Below are positions 13,703 to 26,636 of a DNA stretch of 64,000 nucleotides, one piece after another. The DNA is taken from assembly GCA_003255065.1 (NCBI GenBank), contig QAOA01000379.1, positions 116,674 through 180,673 of the forward strand, in the 5' to 3' direction. The position numbers and the translations under genes are program-made. The notes under the pieces are model-generated. The model saw only the letters and a program-made list of their open reading frames with translations, was not told where the DNA came from and ran no database searches. How positions within the stretch are numbered: position 1 is the stretch's first letter; each line of letters opens with the position of its first letter. This stretch comes from Cercis canadensis. Its lineage: Eukaryota > Streptophyta > Magnoliopsida > Fabales > Fabaceae.

Positions 13703-16700
13703 AAATGTGCTGAGTGAGCCTGTCCCTTCCTTTTATTTGCCTCTTTTACCTTTTTCTGATACTGAGGCTCTTTTTGTTAAGTACATTTCAAAAAATTTGT
13801 CTTCTCTCTGATAAGTGTATAGTTGCTTTGTGGTCACTGACAATGTTATTAGACATCTTAGGGATATCAATTTTGTGAGAGAACCCACTTGCTTTTGAGA
13901 GTTGGTATTGTATGTTCATTTGCCAATTGACATTTAATGAGTTGGCCAAAAGCAACCTTGTACAACAATATTTCATATTGAACATAATCTTCTACTTATT
14001 TTTAATATGACAAAATGATGTAACATTCAATGTGGATTTCAGATATCTGATAATGAAATTGGTATTTATAATATGGCAAGAACCTTTTCATCGACTCAAC
14101 TTGATCTTGCTAATTGAGTCAACCTTCATTGGCAAAAAAAATAACAAGTATTATTTTGTTGCTTGGATCAGTTTTTGGAAGTTTTTTAAATGCAAAATTT
14201 TGGTGTTTTTGGAAAAGTTTAGGAATAAATTTTCTGAAGCTTTTGTTTTAGATTAAAAAATTATTTTGTATAATAAATGCTTCTTCATTCAAAATCATTT
14301 ACCTTTATTAACAGTAAGGTATGATCCAAGATGAGCACTCATGAGAATCAACCCAATGAACTTGGAACTTTTTCACAAACTCTCTCATAAACTTGGTCCA
14401 ACCTAATCAAATCAAGGTTTTTCTTAAACATGGTACAATCATCGCTGCATTCCAACCCAAGAGGATTAAGAAGACAATTTTCAATTTCAGGAGCCTTTGA
14501 GCCAAGGGCTCATTGAAAATTAAATTTTTAAGTTGCAAAATGAAAATTGAGTTTATGATATCATGAGTAGACCTATACGTGATTAAATTTTTAATCTAAA
14601 CCAAATAGCTTGTGATTGGATAATATTAGTATTTAAACTTAAGTTGTGGTTTACTGAAAATGTGTATCGAGCTTTTGAACTATACAAAGGGGAGACCCAT
14701 ACGTGATTATGTGCATTTTATAAGTTTTCTCAATTAAGGTGGATTTGGAATATTTTGATACAGAATTCAAGAGTGGGGAGGGAAACTAATATTTAACCCT
14801 AATGACAATTAAATCCTGGCATTAGGCATGCGCTTTACACAATTATAACATTACAAAAGCACATATAGTATGACTGATTTTTACAGAATCACAGATCTCT
14901 TCAAATAAGTTGAGACTCCAAATTGAAATTCTCATTCTTCCAATATTCTTAACTAAAAAACTTTAACTTTATTTATCTAATGACAAGTGTTTATCATTTT
15001 CCATTATAGTTTGTTTAATTTAGGGCGCAGAAACCAAACCAACCTAGAACACAAACAATTCCATCAAAATGCCTAGGACAAGTGAAAGGCAAACATAATT
15101 GATTGTTTTGAATTTAGTTATTTGAAAAAACCACCAGCGTACTTTATTAAAAGGAACATTAAAAATGTTAGTTTCGTCCTAGAAAGTAAAAACAGATACA
15201 TCTCAAGCTAGAAACCTTTTATTATCCATTGAATACTGCATAACTATGAATATCTTATTTCCCTCCCCTAAATCCCATCTCACCCATTTCCAGTTTGATA
15301 TTTTTTGTTTGTTACTGATCTATTTCTAGTTAGATTTGAATGTGGGATTCAACAACGGATTATCCACTGGTTTTTTTCTTTTCTTTTAGTTAATATCACG
15401 AGTATTCGTATTTACCCAATTGAACGTGAAACTAATCTTGTTCGAAGGTTAGAGCAATTACAGTTTTTTTTCTTTCAACAATGCTTTCACTGAACCTTGA
15501 ACCCTTAACCACAGCTAAAGGTGCTCGCCCAAAATTTAATTTGCTATCAATTAAACCAAACATGTGTTGGTCCACTATGTGTATAATAGTGTGCAGAATA
15601 CTTTCTCCTTGTAAAATTATTTAAAAATAAGAATTTTCTTAAGCTTTGGAGGGGGATGGCTCTCCATGCGCGCATGATGTTCCGCTCTTAAACACAGGCT
15701 AAGTTGGTTGAACTCAGATCACATGGCAACTGATTGGTATTTCACTCCGCAAACCCTTGTGAGGGGCATTGCTTGATTTTATTGATTCTTACCAATATGG
15801 GCAGCATTTTCCTAAAAAATGAATCACAAGAAAGCACCATGGAAAACAACAACACCCTTCTTGAAAAACACTGCCTTGAATATGAATACATCTCATGTCA
15901 CTTCCAACCCACATAGTTCCTTAATTTGGAATGCATGGAACTAATGGAGGTTGAACAGAGTCTAGCTCAAGGACCAACTATCATAAACCCTGAAACCCAT
16001 GGTCACCTATCCTCAACGGAGGATGCAGAGGCCTTGGCCATCTCGCCCCTCTGGTTGCTTATACAAACTGTAAATATCAAACTCTACTGGGCAAATGACC
16101 TAAAAGAGAGAATAGAAATCCTACTGGTCAGTGTTCTTAGGCCGGGGCACGGACCGGCAACCTAGGTTAACTCAGTCAGCAAAATAGGCTGAGCTGTTAA
16201 AAAATGACGTAGTAATGATAAATGCCCAATCTGGCATTTGCAAATTTGTAGAAACTTTACAAATAACTCCATCTGAATTTAAAAGGAAAAAAATTTAGAT
16301 GGGAGCAACTGAACACAGATGGAATCACCTATATATTTTATACAAATTTGTATATGCGAATATTACTCAATATGATAAGCTTTCCTTCGATGAAAAATGG
16401 CTCTTGACCTTTCTGACCAAGTATCCTAACTCTTAGTTATCTCCTTTGCACATCAGCCGCATGAACAACACGCTGAAAACCAAGAAAAGCTTAATGATGG
16501 GTACAAGTAGATTCCTACTTGTTGTATGTAAACTTCTCTGACTTATCTGTCATGGACTCACGTCCAAGTACCAAGGAACAGAAATATCCTAAGATATAGA
16601 ATGCGGTTCCAAAGGAAAAAACTAGCAAAGCAACAGACATGAATATACAGCATTATCTTATCTTTAAATAATATAAGAACAAAAATAACAATGAAACTAC

Positions 16701-16963
16701 CAAGCACAGAATGCTACTGTCTGCATAAATAGCTTGATAAAAATTAAGTTTAAGATAACAATTCTTTGTTTAAACATAAAAAAATCTAACAAGCTATATT
16801 TTCTCCATAACCCAATAAGGCATGCAGCTTTCACAAAAGTCCATATCCTCAAGACTAAAAATTCATTCCTCAAAATTCTAAATATTTAAATATGCAGGAT
16901 ATTTACCTACTATATAATCAATCAACCTGCCGATGCATAGCTACTAATGATCAAATTAATAAA
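13703..16963. other. Convergent intergenic region
   Basis: Lies between the 3' ends of the PAM2-protein and AT-hook genes. The first few hundred bases after 13702 are probably 3' UTR of the former. On the minus strand a plausible 3'-UTR exon of the AT-hook gene begins near 16483, after a TTTTCAG acceptor, and a donor-like AG|GTAAAT lies near 16907. The phrase GACCTATACGTGATTA near 14563 recurs with one change near 14695. An open frame at 15926-16165 has no recognisable domain and was not called. Confidence 0.5.
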
Positions 16964-18447
16964 TCAGGCACTTGATGCTTGGGAACGGTTTGCTGATTGA
17001 CCAGTTTCTTCATCTGCAAGTTCAGTTTCAGAATTCCTTATATCATTCAACTTGTGTCCAGATCCTAGCAGTTCTGCTTTGGGCAGCTGGTTCTCCATTG
17101 TGTTATCCTGCAAGACCTTAGCACATAACAACATATCAGTATATTAGCCTCAATATAGGTATACAAAAGATTATTCATGAGTAACTACTTTTTTGTTTCT
17201 GTAATCCCAGTCAACCCTACCCCAACCCAAAAATTCTGTTTGGCCTGCCTTATAATTGCAAGTTAGTTTAAGTTTTATTTTACCTGCAACAGCTCTGTCA
17301 TTTTCCCAGATTTATTGTTCTCCATAGGTTTGGAAGCAGATATGGAATGTTCCCGATTATCAGCCTGTACAGCTTGCAGAGGTGTAATCAAGAGCGGTTG
17401 ATCCATGTTGTCATTAGCTTTCTTTTCCTGCCCGCTACTTGAATCCTTCACCAATGTTAGATCTCCGGGTAATGCAGGAGTTTGGATTCTCTTCATAGCT
17501 TCGGTAACCAGATTCTCGAAAGATATGTTTGGTGCCAATTTCAGGCTTTTGTCCTCCTCTGCATCCAGCACACCAGATGAAGGTTGATGATGTGGACCAT
17601 CTTCATTTTGTATGCCCCTTACCAACATATTCTGGCTAGTTTGAATTTGAGAGGAAGGTGCTTGGTTTCCAACAACTGGAATTTCTTTAGTGACATTTGA
17701 TCCACTTGCTAAAGAAGCTTGGGTGATGGCTTGAGATAGTTGATTAGAAACCGGAACCCCATTTGAAAAATTAGCAGGTTGGAGCACAACAGGCACCATA
17801 TTACCTCTGGCTAGTGGATGAGCAGTTGGTTCAGCCACAGAAGACACTTTCTTTAATTGAGAAGCAACCAAATTACTAGAACTAACTGCTGCTCTAGACA
17901 CCTGACCAGCTGCTGGTGATCCATTTGTTGTATGAGTTTCATTTCTATGAACATTGACATTTTGTTCTCTTTCTTTTGGTTGAGCATTCTGAACATGAGT
18001 ATAAGTTACTGTAGGGAAGGGAACCTCATTTCTTTGGATCATTGGAACACCAGGAGCCACATCATTTTCAGCTGTAATGGGGACATAACGTCCAGGCTTG
18101 AAGACAAGACCCCTCAACATAGTATCAGAATTTTCAACTTTAACACACAGCAAATATCCAGCATCAAATACTGCCTCAATCACACCAGAGACCGCCTGGC
18201 CCACCATGGCACCATTTGAATCATTTTCCTCCCTTCGGCGAGGCTGATTTCCATTAACTGCTCCAAAACCAGGAGGACCTCGGGCATGTTCTCCACTAAC
18301 TGGGCTCTGGTTCATATTCTGATCATTTGATATATAAGGGCTCTCCTCCAAATCTGGCCTTGGGTATTTACGTGGACGACCACGTTTTCGCTTCAGAGGG
18401 ACATCTCCTGAACCATCAGGATTGTTATTTTGGTTTGGTTGGCTCAT
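16964..18447 (-). CDS. AT-hook motif DNA-binding protein
   Basis: Coding exon 18447-17284 (388 codons) is joined to 17107-16964 (48 codons with stop) for about 435 aa; an alternative acceptor at 17116 adds three codons in the same frame. One AT-hook, KRKRGRPRKY, sits at residues 19-28 and should bind the minor groove of AT-rich DNA. A conserved block at about 80-145 (VSGVIEAVFDAGYLLCVKVENSDTMLRGLVFKPGRYVPI; quoted here in two overlapping parts as VSGVIEAVFDAGYLL and LRGLVFKPGRYVPI) is shared with plant AT-hook proteins of the At5g54930 type. The rest is Q/S/N/V-rich and probably disordered. Probable nuclear chromatin or transcription role; targets cannot be told. The 5' leader is spliced from far upstream (exons ending at 23194 and at 22712-22675, then 18484 onward). 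It follows the RH32 and PAM2-protein genes as in Arabidopsis. Confidence 0.87.
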
Positions 18448-18484
18448 CTTGGTATTTCTACTCCAGTGTCCTCCTCTTTTCCCT

Positions 18485-21400
18485 CTGCAGTTAAAAAGAA
18501 GAAAACAAATGTTTATTTGAAAGCTACTTCAAGTATAAGTATGATGATCAGCATGAGAGGATCATAATTTTCTCAAAAATTTTATCCATGTCAAATACAA
18601 GATTATGAAGTATACTCATTGATAAGCTGCCTCCCCAAAACACATGAAAGCATATACATAGATTTCAAGCAGGAGTCATTGAGAACATAACAATAATATG
18701 ATGGCACTCTCTAACTGCTGAGGATTAATAATAGCAATTTAATGTAACATAACCCTTTTACATGGTAGATAAACTTACAGCAGTTACTATGCTTAATTCA
18801 CTCAAATAGATATATTTAAAAAAAAAAATATGAATTTTCACCTAGAGTTGCTTGGCAGGAAATTTGGACAGTGGGTAAGACATATAATGATTTTATCCTC
18901 TTACTGTGGAAGCGAGTGAAAGCAAAAAAAGTAATATAATCAATGTCACAACTCCTTCCATTTAACATTTCAAGGGAGGAATGAAGCTCAACTTGTAAAT
19001 TTATTCATCCATATTGTTTAGGCTCTAAGCATTTCTTCTCTTCATCATGGCCTCACTTACAGAGAAGAAATTTGCAAAGGAGAGCATAAAAATGGCAGTC
19101 ACCTCACTTTTCATTCTCCTTTTTATTCATTTAGCAAGCCAGCATAAATAGATTTTTTCTCCTTCCATTTTCAACTCTACCAAACACACCCTTGAAAATC
19201 TTCCTATCCTAAAGCCTGTGATCAATGTGCCAGACAAGTAGACAAGTTAGTTCCAACCTAGTTACATGTCAAGCCATTTTCAGCATATTTTAGCATACAA
19301 AAACAAAAACAAGAACAAATCATAGAACCTTGAATAAAGAATGGCCACGTTTTAAGGAGGCTGAGCTCCTAAGTTCAACCAACAAACTCCATTAGGGTAA
19401 GCAAACTAATTTATTCGACACAAATCAATAATATTTGAGTAAATGTACAGCAAGCTGAGAGGAATTATTAGAAGTTTACTAGAAAGTGAAGCCAAGTCAA
19501 TTATCATCAGACACAATTTTAATAAAATGAATTGAATACAGACAACACTTCAAACAGGAAATATAAATTGAGATAACAAAGGATAGATGTCATTTGTTGA
19601 TCTGAATAGCAACCAGCATTGAGGGCTCAAATTATCTGAACCTTTAGAAAGGAAATTTAGAGCATGAAAAGCAACCTTTCATCACTAATTTAATATTAAA
19701 CTTGAAACCTCTTATTCGCTTGTAAAAATCTTTGTAATAGCATGCTTATGAATTTATATGTCACTTTCAGCAGCTACTACCCCTCAGAATCCCCATATCT
19801 TAAGGTAAAACCTATATTTCAGTAAATAACAAGTGTCATAATCAACACTCCATGTCATAGTTCCTTCTGGGACATTGTGGAATGCTTTTATCTGACATTG
19901 TATCACCTAAGATCAATAAATTGTCACTCAAAGCATAAACAATAGGAGCTAATCCATTTACCAAACAGCAGAAGAATTTATGTTAACTATATTCAACTTC
20001 ATCATCAGAAAACCACAACATCTCCACAATAGCCCACACTACGTTTACAAAAGTTCTAGTCATTTTTCATGCACTAGCCTGCCCTAGCAGGCGCCACTGG
20101 GACATCATTTACTTTCCATATAATCCTCCACATTTGAACAAGAATATAAAACAAATAAAAGATAACTTCTTTATAAAGATTTTTCCTTTCAATAAAAGCA
20201 GTGTAGCCAGGCGCCGTCCTCACCTCTTTATGTCTCTTTTATGAACTTAGGGCTTCCTAGGGCTTGTTGTCTCTGTTTAAGTGATGAATTTTAGGGCTGC
20301 CACATCTTTTTTGGTTTTGAACTTGAATATTTATGACCTTTTTCATGCTTTATCTTGACCATTGACAGTTTCAACTGAATTTTAAGCTTTAGATTTTAGA
20401 AGCAAATTTATATGGTAGTTTTAGGATACAGTAGTTAAGATGTATATATATATATATATATATTCTGTCTCTCAAATTTATGAATTCTACATGAAGAAAT
20501 ATATATACTTCTGGCTATTTATGACAAACTGATTACATTTACGCCCCCCCTATTATGGTTATAGCATTTAACTTATTCTATATTTGCTTATATTGAATCA
20601 AGCTACTAGTTCACTCAAATTAACACAGCTGAAGAATACAAGCAGCAGAGCTTGTATTTCCTAGCACATAACATGTGCAACCTGACCTAACTGGAACAGG
20701 ACATCTATATCTCAATTTGACAAAATCCACTCCCATAATAAAGTTCAAAGAAAAGAAAAAACAACAATGAATGAACTAGGTTAACTAGGTGATAGTGCAC
20801 CAAAGCAGGCTTCTTCATTTGGGCTGGCTTTATAGATAGACATCAAAGCAAGTGATTTGTGACCCCAAGAAGGTAAATTCCAAAAAAATAAAAATGAAGA
20901 AAGAAAGGTTGTGCGGTAAAACTAAAGTGAGAGGTGATAGCTGGTGTTGCAGATCAAGCAGCGGCTTTTATTTTGAAAAATCATACTAGATGGAAATTAA
21001 AAAAAAAATCAAAAAGAAGAAGAGAAAAATGCATTACAAAGGAGATTTTCAGAAACATTAAGGAAGGCCAACATTGTTAGAAGTTGCTGATAAAATCATC
21101 ATTGTGTAAGCTATTACCAAACATGTTCTCACGACAATCTGAGTTCAGACCCAGATTGCAAACAGTTCCTCATGTGAAACATGGAATTGAGAATTTCAAA
21201 GACTCCACCCAAAAGGTTTGTTGTAGGGTGCCAGCAGTTTTTAAAGCATAATAGCTGAATTTTTTTTCGTAAATGATAAACATAAAATATTGAAATTCTA
21301 GGTGTCTATAGTTACTTTGAAAAATAAAATGTTATGTAAAATGAAGCATAGTATCATATTGAAATATATGAAAGCAGGATTTTTCATATATAGCAAGGTG

Positions 21401-22674
21401 GACATAGAAGTCCAATTAGAAGGATATAGAAGTCATAAGTACCAGGAGGAAAAAATCAAAGAAATTGCTCTTTATGGAGCTTTGGGGTGCCGTGTGACAT
21501 AATTGTTCTTGGAAGGAAATCAATTTTCAAGTGAAGCCTAAAAAGTGAAATCAACATATCTATGTGCAAATATGGAAGATAAATATAGCAAGATTTTCTC
21601 TTACAACCATGTGTGCCAGGTAGGAGAGGAAGGAGAATTTCCAATGTAATCTCTGCTCCTTCAAGAAAGGCAACTCAAATGTTGAGTATTATACGTCATA
21701 AGATTTTTTTTTTTTTGCTCAAAGTAATTATGGATGGTAACCTCATGCAAAAAATTTCAGTGACAACACTATATACATATCATGAGTAATTGTTTCAGCT
21801 ATATCATTTTATTTTCATAACATTATCTCAGTCATAGAGGAAGTAGGTAAAAAGACAAGAACTTCAAGCGAGAAACTTAACAGGCAATCTATAATTAGAT
21901 AAAATAATTTTGATCACAATATTGTAGAAACATGAACACATGAAGGTTGAACGACACAAAAAATATAGAAAACAAACCCATATTTGTTTAACAGAATGTT
22001 CAAAAAAAAAAAAAAAACAAACAGAGGAAAAGTCTGCCTAAACTTCTATAATCCCTCCAAAACTTTACAGGGAAGGATATAACAGAAAACATATAAGCAC
22101 AGCTCTCAACCCTACTTAAATCAGCTGGATCACTGACTCTACCCCCGTGACATCTAGAGTGATTTCCCCCTTTTGGAGGTTGGAAATTTAAATGTATAGA
22201 CTATCAAAATAAAGATACATATTATAACATATAATATAACCAAAGATATATAGAACCCATATTCTACATGTAAACATCATAACTCATATATAATTCATTG
22301 TCACCCTCATAGGGTAAATCAAGGTACTCTTCTCCCCCTTCTTTCTTAAACTTTAATTTAATTTTTTTTTTTTTAAAAAAGGCAAGCTTCTAACAGTGAA
22401 ATAGTAGGCAGACAATCATTGATATTTGAGGGATGAAAACATAGCCCAGATGCCAGTCAGCTCAGTATTGTAAAGTAGCATGCGTTTTTTCTCACACACC
22501 AACAATTGAATCACTAGCTGGAAGAGTATGAAAGGCTAAGCTGAAGCAACAAGAAATAATTAAAGTGAACATAAATATACCACCACAGAGACAACGACGA
22601 TGCACAAATACTCAATTATTCATTACAAATAAATTAACTTGTAAAATAAAAATTCTACTAGCTAGCCATCATAC
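18485..22674 (-). other. Long 5'-UTR intron of the AT-hook gene
   Basis: On the minus strand a 38-nt leader exon 22712-22675, bounded by GTTGCAG and GAG|GTATGA, is followed by a ~4.2-kb interval to the acceptor CTGCAG|AGGG at 18486-18485, just before the ATG at 18447. No long ORF with recognisable domains lies inside. A TA run occupies 20442-20463. Leader exon 1 would end at 23194 with CCAAG|GTACTC. Inferred from splice signals only. Confidence 0.6.
20442..20463. repeat. (TA)n microsatellite
   Basis: Perfect TA run within the long leader intron of the AT-hook gene. Confidence 0.9.
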
Positions 22675-23194
22675 CTCTTTCAGTGATGTAACCTCGGCAG
22701 CTACACGAACACCTGCAACAACAAATAAAACCCAAGTATTAGAAAACTTTAATTCGAATCACAACCGATGACACCAACAGAAACTCCCCAAAACTCTAAC
22801 AAGAAATTTGATTTAAACTAACATTTGAAACAAAAAAGAAAAAAAATCCAACAACAACGAGGGAGACAGTGAAACATAGGAATTAATTATACCATCAAAC
22901 ACCGAAAACTAAAATTCTCATAATTCTCCGTACAAAATTATTCAAGGGTTTAATCTATTGGTACGTAAAAATTCAATTTTTTTTCCCTGTTTCATCAGCC
23001 AACACACACTTTTCTCTATTTTTTCCTTCCTTCGGAAAAAAATTATTCTCAAAATCAGCGATAAATCTCATAGAAAATTCCCCAATTCGGGTTTGATCTA
23101 ACACAAAAATGACGTAGAAAAGCTCACAAAAAGTGATTTTCTTTAGAGATAATGAGGAAGAAAAAGAGAGAGAAAGGGGATTATGATGAGTACC

Positions 23195-23391
23195 TTGGAG
23201 CTGAGAGAGAGTTTCTGTGTAAGAAATTCAGAGACACGGATTCGTGTTTCAGAGAAGCAGAACAAGAAGAGGAAGGAGGCACTGTTTATTATGTTCTTGG
23301 TCTCAGGCGGAGAGAGCGAGAGAGTGCACAAACTGAGTAAGTGCAACGCCAGCGTGTGACAGGGTGTTAGGGAAGATTGGTGACAGAGCAT
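23195..23391 (-). other. Probable first leader exon of the AT-hook gene
   Basis: Pyrimidine-rich on the minus strand, like plant 5' leaders, ending in a good donor at 23194/23193. It contains an ATG at 23391-23389 that opens a frame through this exon; after splicing to 22712-22675 the frame meets a stop within a few codons. If transcription begins upstream of 23391 this is an upstream ORF rather than a protein gene. Confidence 0.45.
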
Positions 23392-26300
23392 GGAGTAATT
23401 GCCACGTGTGTAGAAGAGTGGGTCCTAGTGGCCGTTGCAAGTTAAAGTAACACGTGCGAAGGGATGATTGGGAGGGAGTACGTGGGATGGTTTTACGCAC
23501 CGGTGAGTTGGTTCATCACTGGCTTTTTTCCTTTCTTGCCGTGCCAGTGCCCACTGCAACTGGCTCGCTCATCGGTAATGGTATCATACTAAGTCGAAAA
23601 GAAAAGAGTTNGTTTTTTTTTTTTTTTCTTTCCACATATTTACATATCTCTTGTAATAATATTTTTATCAAGATGGTGTTCTAATATGTTTAGTTTTTTT
23701 GGTAATATTTTGTGAAGGGGTTAGTGCAGTTGATAAAGATTAAAATTATTTTATTTATAAAATTTATGTTTAAATTTTGTTGCAAGCATTTTTTTTTATA
23801 AGTAATTTATATGTACTACGGTAAGTTCTTGCTAAGCTTTTGACATGCTATTTTAGAATTGAGTAACCACCCTTCATCTTAAACTTTTAGCAAAGCAAAT
23901 GCTTTTTTTTTGGTAATATTTTAATATGTTTAGTTGTGTTCAAATATTTTTATCATGGTGTTCTAATAAATTTTGGTACACAATGGTTTCTAATATGCTC
24001 AATTGTGTAAGTTTTAAATCAGTAATATCAATTTTATCACTATTTTTTCATTCATCTTTTGAAAGATTTATACTTTTGTAGCCTCCTAATTTCGGCTTAA
24101 ATGATTGAGGTGAATGTGAATTTAGGCGTAAATTCACATCCGTTCATTTCTTTTAATTATTTTTATCCAAATAAACTTTAATCAAAATCACAATGGAAAG
24201 AATATATAACAATAAAGATTGGGTAATACTACTAGATTTTTCACAAAATCTTATCACAATTAATCTGAGTTGCTTAAATATTATTCAATTTTAAATCAAT
24301 GTTGCTCAAAAGGAAATAAATAGAAAGAACAAAAATAAGGCAGCAACTAAAAAAAGACTATAAATCCATCCATAATTTATTGATGAAATAATATTCTCAA
24401 AAGGATAACTATATATAAGCTTTTTTGGGGTGACTATTTTTTTGGGTGTATTTTTAGGTGAGTATGAGTATAATTGTATATAAAATATTTTACTTTTTAT
24501 TTACCTGTTTTCCATTAATTTGTATAGATATTATTTTGTAATCTTAAAAAGATGTTATTTTCAAGTTTTACATTTAGTGGTAGGAATTTAGGTAATTTGT
24601 ACGAGTTTGAATCTTTATACCATCATATAACAAGAAAAAAAAAAATGGTCCCCTATTCACTCTTTTCATATTTTTATTAACTTCCCAAATAAAATATCAT
24701 GATCTTTCCTCCTAATTTTCATTTTCTTTTAAAGTTTCATGAATCAATAAAATTTCTTACCATGCTNTGAATCAATAAAATTTCCTACCATGCTTTAAAA
24801 AAATCATTCTATGAGAATTCTCTCCTACTAATTAAATTCCAAAGCCTCTTTTTACTAAAAATGAAATATACTATCACTTCATAATCTTTTTTTAATTTAC
24901 ATTCATTATGAAAATTTTTACTGTGAGAAAGAATAGACATTAAATCGAAATATAGCAAGAAAAATCCTGCTTATACCGTGGTCCCATAAAAATTAACATG
25001 CTAATCAAATACTTCTAAGGAATATATTTCAAATAAACTATGCACTTTGGACAACTATTTCAAAATTTTAGGAAAAAATGCATCGAATTCATGTAAATAA
25101 TTATCTACCAAATTACCAATAAATGTTTAAGATTTTAAATTTTATACAACTACTTATAAAAAATTCACATACACATATATTATTTTTTTTTCGGTACTTT
25201 AGTTATAATTTTGAGTTCAAATACAGAATTTACTAATTCTAAAGACGATTGACAATTTCAGTATCACTCAACCACAAACTACTTGGTTATACATATATTG
25301 TTTGAAAAGGTGNAGCTCTGCTAACTCCCTGTTAAAAGACAATTAGCATAATAGCCAAGAGACTTCAATTGGATATAGAAACTCAGCATTCACCCAATAA
25401 TTCAACACTTCATTTGAATCCTTTTCAATTTGGGTGGTCTTCTATTTTTTTTTTTGGAGAGTTTGGATTTTTATTTTAACTTAGTTTTTTTTTTTTTGTC
25501 AATTTTATAGCACAGTCGAAGGGTTTTAATATTTTTTTTCTGTGCAGTCCTAATTCTTTTTAAAATTTCACACCAACAATCACATACTTAGTGTTTGATA
25601 TAATGTCGTATATAAACTAATTTATCAAATGGAAAAACTGAGTGGTTTCTTTTTAGAAAAGACTTGCCTTTAATAGTTAGCACGTAACAAGAATAAATAG
25701 GAAAGAAATAAAAATAATAATTTACATTTAGCCTTTTGACAATTATTAAACAGGCTATGCACATGACTAACTATTCTTGATTGAAAGGATTCCATGTATA
25801 TTTTCCAAAAATAAAGTGTTCACACTTTTGATGATTAACAAGGCCCTTGCCTCTGAGATACCAATAATTAACTTTTAAGCATAGACATTAGACAATGACT
25901 TCCACAAACATGTTTAATGTATGCACAATGCCAACCGTGTACAAAACTTTTAGGTTCTCAGGGTTTTCATGTTTTTACTTTTTAATACCATGTATGAAAC
26001 TTGGCATATCATAGGTTTTATACTTATTCAACGCTTTGCTTGTCTTGCATTGATGGAAGGGAAACATTATAAATGGTTTACAATAAATTATCGTATTGTT
26101 TATTTTTTTATTCTTATTTATCTCTTCTTCATGGGTTTTTGAACCTTCTTGATAAAATATCCATTTATCCAACCACTACCAAGTAGAAACTCTCCCTTCG
26201 AATGGTAAATTATTGGTGTAAAAAAACAAATTTACCTTATTAAAGTGATCTTTTCATTTAAATTGTTAACTAACATGCCACGTTCTCTGCAGCAGCTATC

Positions 26301-26636
26301 CTCATACACTAATGAGCAATGATGATTCATTGTTGTATGGCATGTTAAAGCTCCATGGAATCAAGTACAAATTGATGGAACAAATGTCAAAGAGGATACA
26401 GAAGCAATGAAATGCCATTTATAGCATTAGCACTGAAATCTAAAGAAGTTAAATTTACAAGATCAAGGAAAACTGAGAGATGATGAATCTAGATCAAGCC
26501 TGCTAATTAACCTTAATGCAAGGATATAGGCTATATAAATCGTTAGACTAATTTATGATTATTGTAGCAATAAACATGACTTTCTCTATAGATTTGCTGA
26601 TTGCAAAGAGGAACCTCAGCTAAGAATTTGAACCCT
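23392..26636. other. AT-rich intergenic region with retroposon fragments
   Basis: No gene recognised. Single N bases at 23611, 24767 and 25313. GGTTAGTGCAGTTGATAAAG near 23719 and GAGTTTGAATC near 24604 resemble pol III A and B boxes of old SINEs. A clearer SINE lies at 25182-25290. Copies of one ~26-bp phrase flank the N at 24767. Confidence 0.5.
25182..25290 (-). mobile_element. tRNA-derived SINE-like retroposon (family C, copy 1)
   Basis: Read on the minus strand: a box-A-like GTGGTTGAGTGATA, a box-B-like GTATTTGAACTC, then a terminal run of A (poly-T on plus at 25182-25190). ACATATATT occurs on both sides (25173-25181 and 25291-25299) and may be a target-site duplication. A diverged relative lies near 63681-63770 in the same orientation. 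Confidence 0.5.

Noticed and set aside
15926..16165. 79-codon frame of balanced composition in the convergent region
   Set aside because: No domain, no splice partner found, and no support beyond being open.
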